Assembly (NCBI GenBank): GCA_019429225.1
Contig: JAHYJK010000006.1
Coordinates: 1-54,710, forward strand
Source: Anaerolineaceae bacterium
Lineage (GTDB): Bacteria > Chloroflexota > Anaerolineae > Anaerolineales > Anaerolineaceae
DNA: 54,710 nucleotides
Direction of reading: 5' to 3'
A program made the position numbers and the translations under genes. The notes beneath the pieces were generated by a model. That model was not told the DNA's origin. It did no database searches and saw only the letters and a list, made by a program, of their open reading frames with translations. Numbering within the stretch: the stretch's first letter is position 1; every line of letters starts with the position of its first letter. Positions 50,578 through 54,710 of this stretch are shown here, in pieces.

Positions 50578-51873
50578 TTAAAGTTTGATTGGAGAACGTA
50601 TGGATGAATTTTTTATTAGTTTTATTATTTGTTCTAAACCAATCATTGCAAAAATGATCGTAAACGGAATTGCAGGTAAATAATACCTTTGGAAGGGTAT
50701 TGCCAGAGTTAACAAAATTTCTAAACTGAACAATATGAAACCACTTAAGAAAATTAATTTAAATTTGATTGGAAGGGATGATATAGATTTATACAAACCA
50801 AATAAAAATAATACGAGATAGATCGCTCCACCAAAAAGATTTCTGATTAAACCTCTATGAAGTGGATTCTTAAAATAATCAACAATCGATTTGTTTAGAT
50901 ATTCTTGATAATTACTGACTTCCTGAGGCGATGGTTGCAGTATGAATAATTGAGCAATAAAAGCAATTATCCTTTTTGGGGCTGAATTCGTCAGGAATTC
51001 AGGGGAAACTGATTCAATTGCTTCTGCTTGATTTTGAGATAATTCCATTCTTTGGTTGAACATATGTTTTGCTACTTGAACCGGTTGTTTCCATGCAATT
51101 GGATTTAGGATAAAAAGAATACCAACCAAAAGTACAAAAAATAAAGTTATTTGGACTACTAAATTTTTCAAATGCTTCTTAAAATAAAAAAATAATAAAA
51201 TTATTGCTAATAGGATTAGAAAAATCAGAATTTGTTTTGCATTTATCGCAAAAGCAATTGGAACTGAAGACAAAAAGAACCATTTTTTAGGGATTTTGCA
51301 TAAGGTTAAAAGACTGAGCAATAAAAAGAATATCATCGATGACTCTGCCATTGCCCGGCGGGTGTGAAGAAGTAAAAGGGAATTAAAAGCAAATAACATT
51401 AAAGACAAAAAGATTAATAAATTATCAGATTTAAAAACCTCTTTTAAGATAAGCGCAAACAAAACGATGGATAATGGGAAAAAAATGGCTGCGCTCAATC
51501 TTGAAATTAATAATAATTGGTTGCCTGGAATAGCAATCTGATTGTCAGTCCATGATTTTGACCAATCCCAATCAAATGGAATTGCTTCCAATTTAAAAAT
51601 AATGCGAAATAATCCGATAAAATATTTTGGTAACGGCGCATCCAGTAAACGATAATTTTGCTCAATTGAATTTTGGGTGTCCTTCTGAAAATATAAATCT
51701 GATGTATTATTGATTATGAGTTCCACGTCTTTGCTCATAAATATTTGAGTAGACTCATCGGGATGAAGAGGAACATTCAAAAGATCATTGAAATAAAAAA
51801 ACATCCACAGAATAGAAAAAATACCTGCAATTAAATATAAATATCTTTTATTTTTTACTAAACAGTTAACCAT
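50578..51873 (-). CDS. Polytopic membrane glycosyltransferase-like protein (GT39/PMT-2 style)
   Basis: A roughly 431-residue protein with about ten hydrophobic helices. The first extracytoplasmic loop carries LLNVPLHPDESTQIFMSKD, where the acidic HPDE pair resembles the catalytic Asp/Glu of GT-C mannosyltransferase-like enzymes that use lipid-linked sugars. No specific substrate can be inferred. I chose the ATG at 51873; an ATG at 51903 would add ten residues. The ATG at 51873 overlaps the ATG of the divergent gene, so the two genes share their start region. Confidence 0.75.
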   Translation of the reverse strand: MVNCLVKNKRYLYLIAGIFSILWMFFYFNDLLNVPLHPDESTQIFMSKDVELIINNTSDLYFQKDTQNSIEQNYRLLDAPLPKYFIGLFRIIFKLEAIPFDWDWSKSWTDNQIAIPGNQLLLISRLSAAIFFPLSIVLFALILKEVFKSDNLLIFLSLMLFAFNSLLLLHTRRAMAESSMIFFLLLSLLTLCKIPKKWFFLSSVPIAFAINAKQILIFLILLAIILLFFYFKKHLKNLVVQITLFFVLLVGILFILNPIAWKQPVQVAKHMFNQRMELSQNQAEAIESVSPEFLTNSAPKRIIAFIAQLFILQPSPQEVSNYQEYLNKSIVDYFKNPLHRGLIRNLFGGAIYLVLFLFGLYKSISSLPIKFKLIFLSGFILFSLEILLTLAIPFQRYYLPAIPFTIIFAMIGLEQIIKLIKNSSIRSPIKL

Positions 51874-53482
51874 GATCCAAAAAATTCTTGAAAATAAAGT
51901 CATATCTATTGTAATTTTACTGATTTTTCACTTTCTTTTTCGATTTCTATTGTTATCAATTAATGCTTTCCCATTTAATTCCGATGAAGCTATTGTTGGG
52001 TTAATGGCAAAACACATACTGGATGGTGAAAATTTTTTATATTTTTATGGCCAATCATATATGGGCAGTTTGGATGCGTACCTGGTTGCCTTAGGATTTT
52101 TATTGTTCGGTGAACAAGTTTGGGTTATTCGTCTCATCCAGCTGATTTTATATGGTCTGGTTATTATTTTTTCGTATTTGTTTGTGAATATTTCATTTCA
52201 AAATAAAAAGATTGCTTTTGTAAGTTCATTATTTCTTGTTTTTCCTGCCGTAAATGTTGTCTTGTATACAACGGTCTCATTGGGGGGATATGGCGAAGCC
52301 ATGTTATTGGGCGTGGTCAGTTTCTATGTAGCAGCATTCATTGTAAAAGGTATTGAAATTTATAAAAAGATCAATCATGTTTACCTGGGAATATTGGGTT
52401 TCTTGCTGGGAATTGGATTATTCGTAAACCCTATTAGTTTAACCATGATAATCCCAGCCATTGTGTTCGTTGCCTGGAAAATTGTAAAATCAAATAAGTC
52501 AAAGAAGAAAATATTTGTTCAGTTTCTCTTTTTACTGATTTTTTTCTTGCTAGGGTCTGCATTATTTTGGTACTCACTAATATTGACAAATGGACTTTCA
52601 GTAATCCGCGAAATAGGTGGGAGTGCTGTTGCGGTAGAAAGTGAATCATATTTTCAGTTAATAAAATCGCATGCGATATCCCTGATATTATTTGGACCCA
52701 CCGTAATTCTTGGTCTACGACCACCTTGGGGTGTTAATTTAATTGGAATTGTTTTTATTCCATTTGTTATTCTTTATTGGATATTTACAATTTATTTACT
52801 CGGGAAGGAGAAATATAAATTTAAAGATGCTCCAATATTTGTTGCTTTGACCGGAGTAATAATTCTTGTAGCAGGGGGATTTATTTTTACCTCCTTTGGA
52901 ATTGATCCTTCTGGTCGATATTTTCTTCCGATTGTTTTTCCATTGAGTGTATTTTTTGGATACGCCTTCATTAAATTGAATAATAAGGTTATCTACGCTT
53001 TAGGCATAATAACATTAGTATTTCACTTATATGGCGCCTGGAAATCAGGAACTGAAGAACCATATATGACAACCCAATTTTATTCTCCTGCTCAAGTAGA
53101 TCATTCAAGAATCAATGAATTGCAAAAGTTCTTGATACATGAAGAAGAATATTATGGATTTTCAAATTACTGGATTTCTTACCCGTTAGCATTTGTCAGC
53201 GATGAAAAAATTATTTCTATACCAAAATTGCCTTACCATCAGGATCTTCGATTTACTGAACGTGACAATCGAATTTCAAAATATAATGAAATCTTAGAAA
53301 TGGGAAGTTCTTATTTTTACATCACTTCAAATAACCCGAAACTTGATGATTTACTTGTGCGTGCATTCCAGGAAAACTATATTGACTATCTACAAAAACA
53401 AATCGATGATTATCACGTTTTTTATAATCTTTCCAAAAAAATAACCCCTGAAGAATTGGGAATCACCAATGAATTCAATTGA
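51872..53482 (+). CDS. Polytopic GT-C-like membrane protein
   Basis: A 536-residue protein with about ten transmembrane helices. The first is VISIVILLIFHFLFRFLLLS, followed by NSDEAIVGLMAKHIL, in which DE matches the catalytic acid position of GT-C glycosyltransferases. The loop FYGQSYMGSLDAYLVAL is typical of a group of GT39-like proteins in Chloroflexota and others. The C-terminal third is soluble and extracytoplasmic, about residues 400-536. No Shine-Dalgarno is visible before the ATG. The next gene overlaps its end by 14 bases. Confidence 0.8.
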   Translation: MIQKILENKVISIVILLIFHFLFRFLLLSINAFPFNSDEAIVGLMAKHILDGENFLYFYGQSYMGSLDAYLVALGFLLFGEQVWVIRLIQLILYGLVIIFSYLFVNISFQNKKIAFVSSLFLVFPAVNVVLYTTVSLGGYGEAMLLGVVSFYVAAFIVKGIEIYKKINHVYLGILGFLLGIGLFVNPISLTMIIPAIVFVAWKIVKSNKSKKKIFVQFLFLLIFFLLGSALFWYSLILTNGLSVIREIGGSAVAVESESYFQLIKSHAISLILFGPTVILGLRPPWGVNLIGIVFIPFVILYWIFTIYLLGKEKYKFKDAPIFVALTGVIILVAGGFIFTSFGIDPSGRYFLPIVFPLSVFFGYAFIKLNNKVIYALGIITLVFHLYGAWKSGTEEPYMTTQFYSPAQVDHSRINELQKFLIHEEEYYGFSNYWISYPLAFVSDEKIISIPKLPYHQDLRFTERDNRISKYNEILEMGSSYFYITSNNPKLDDLLVRAFQENYIDYLQKQIDDYHVFYNLSKKITPEELGITNEFN

Positions 53483-54710
53483 GTCAGACCGTAATATACA
53501 AAAAAAACTATTTTTTAACATCGTTATTTTTTTATTAATTTTCTTTATGGCGATCAGGGTGCCCTTGGATTCGGATTTTTGGTGGCACTTGCGAGCTGGA
53601 CAATTGAGTTTGACGAACGGTTCTCCAATCCTGGAAGACCTGACAACATTTACAGTATTTAAATCTCCCTGGGTAAACCATAGTTGGCTTTCACAAATAT
53701 TCTATTTTTTTATTCAAAATTCACTTGGAAATATAGGCATAATGGTCAGTGTCGGCATTATTGCAACTCTCAGTATTTTCTTTGTTTACATTCGGCTCAA
53801 ATCGAATCCGATCATAAATGGATTCACAATCCTTTTGTGTGTAATGGCAACAGCGGTAGTTTGGTCTCCGAGACCTCAATTACTGACATTATTGTTTTTT
53901 TCAATTTTGACATATTTATTAACCGAAAAATCGATCTTTTCAGATAAAATCCCAACATTACTAATTCCCATTTTATTTTTAGTCTGGGGAAATCTACATG
54001 CGGGCTTCAGCATTGGTATTATATTGATCATCACGATTTTTATTGGTAAGGTTTTGGATTTTCTTTTATTTAAAGAGGAATCAAATCAAAATGAATACAA
54101 AAAACTCATTTATTGGTTACTTATGATTGTTGCTTGTTCATTGATTGTCATGATCAATCCTAACGGCGTGGGGATCTGGCAAGTTCAATTTAACACGATA
54201 AACCTCCCATCATTACAAAATCTTATTCCTGAATGGGCATCACCGAATTTCCATGAGTTATATCAACAGCCATTTTTATGGTTGTGGTTATTATTGGTAT
54301 TTTTCTTCATGGCAAATAGAACCAGCCATAAATTTTCTACGATCATTCCATTGCTCGTTTTGGGCGGACTTGGTTTTATTTCCAGACGAAATTATGTGTA
54401 TTTTGCAATATTTTCAATCCCTTTGTTGAGTATTGAATTACAACTTTTTTTTGAAACATATATCAAGGATTCCATCTCAGAACAAAAAATTCTGAAAAAG
54501 ATTAAGAATTTCAATAATAAGTCTGACAATCAATTTTCAAAATTTATTAATCTCTTTTTTATTGGATTTTTATGGTTTGTTACAACATGGAAAATTGTTT
54601 ACCTGGGTTCACCCATAATTTTTGATGTTTATGAGAAGATGAGTTTTCCAAAGGAAGCGATCACAAGCTTAGAAAATTATAATTTAACAGACTTCCGCTG
54701 TCTAAATTCT
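53469..54710 (+). CDS. Polytopic membrane protein, GT-C-like, partial (3' end outside window)
   Basis: An open frame of 414 codons runs to the window end. ATG at 53469 lies within the last codons of the preceding gene, overlapping by 14 bases, so translation is coupled. It starts NSIESDRNIQKKLFFNIVIF, a first membrane helix, then VPLDSDFWWHLRAGQLSL, the DxDFWWHLRAGQ signature of an uncharacterised multi-spanning family that resembles glycosyltransferases or oligosaccharyltransferases; several further helices and LVWGNLHAGFSIGI follow. Together with the two preceding genes it makes an envelope glycosylation-like cluster. Confidence 0.8.
   Translation, partial: MNSIESDRNIQKKLFFNIVIFLLIFFMAIRVPLDSDFWWHLRAGQLSLTNGSPILEDLTTFTVFKSPWVNHSWLSQIFYFFIQNSLGNIGIMVSVGIIATLSIFFVYIRLKSNPIINGFTILLCVMATAVVWSPRPQLLTLLFFSILTYLLTEKSIFSDKIPTLLIPILFLVWGNLHAGFSIGIILIITIFIGKVLDFLLFKEESNQNEYKKLIYWLLMIVACSLIVMINPNGVGIWQVQFNTINLPSLQNLIPEWASPNFHELYQQPFLWLWLLLVFFFMANRTSHKFSTIIPLLVLGGLGFISRRNYVYFAIFSIPLLSIELQLFFETYIKDSISEQKILKKIKNFNNKSDNQFSKFINLFFIGFLWFVTTWKIVYLGSPIIFDVYEKMSFPKEAITSLENYNLTDFRCLNS

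Noticed and set aside
53684-53947. An 87-codon open frame in another plus frame
   Set aside because: It is a shadow of the longer open gene starting at 53469 that carries the DFWWHLRAGQ motif and runs to the window end.

Overview
The window looks like chromosomal DNA of a low-GC bacterium, most probably a member of the Chloroflexota (Anaerolineae-like). This assignment is inferred from gene content and protein style: a gamma/alpha-fused 2-oxoacid:ferredoxin oxidoreductase, a nuoB-nuoCD-nuoI cluster, soluble Ser/Thr kinase modules and an Asp-type MurA. No rRNA or other phylogenetic marker was available to test it. Genes are densely packed on both strands in short operons. I see no tRNA, rRNA, insertion sequence, prophage or CRISPR array.

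Region 1 (1-6.3 kb): a partial unknown gene, a tungsten aldehyde:ferredoxin oxidoreductase-family enzyme, then glmS preceded by a clear glmS ribozyme, a LOG-family phosphoribohydrolase and a SufR-like winged-helix regulator. Region 2 (6.3-13.1 kb): a colinear run of nuoB, fused nuoCD, nuoI, a small Cys-rich protein, an Mrp/ApbC ATPase, a RicT/PSP1 protein and an M20 amidohydrolase. A perfect 12-bp inverted repeat lies between the SufR-like gene and nuoB, suggesting Fe-S-responsive control. Region 3 (13.2-16.9 kb): a GntR/FCD regulator and two genes for a 2-oxoacid:ferredoxin oxidoreductase. Region 4 (16.9-27.7 kb, mostly minus strand): sulfurtransferase and pyruvate kinase; ornithine aminotransferase and ornithine carbamoyltransferase; a heme A synthase-like protein; a ketosphinganine-reductase-like SDR; a TrmH-type methyltransferase; a radical SAM/DUF2344 pair; another SDR and DUF503. 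Region 5 (27.8-40.1 kb): folC-lon, then a minus-strand operon asp23-fakA-degV-recG-coaD-coiled-coil protein, divergent rpmB, and rpe downstream of a membrane Ser/Thr kinase. This order resembles the Bacillus prkC-rpe-rpmB-yloU-yloV-recG neighbourhood. Region 6 (40.2-42.5 kb): SH3 protein, DUF971 protein and glutamine synthetase.

Region 7 (42.7-48.5 kb) is the most unusual part. It is one tightly packed operon encoding a soluble kinase with an eight-repeat PQQ-type beta-propeller (apparently CTG-initiated), a PP2C phosphatase, a J-domain/vWA fusion, a zinc-ribbon/FHA protein, a 79-residue unknown protein and an OmpR-type response regulator without a histidine kinase. The set contains writer, eraser, reader and chaperone/metal-binding effector parts of a phospho-signalling system, in a combination reminiscent of kinase-PP2C-vWA triads.

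Region 8 (48.5-54.7 kb): thioredoxin with an inverted repeat over its promoter, MurA carrying Asp in place of the catalytic Cys (predicted fosfomycin-insensitive), and three polytopic GT-C-like membrane proteins, the last cut by the window end.
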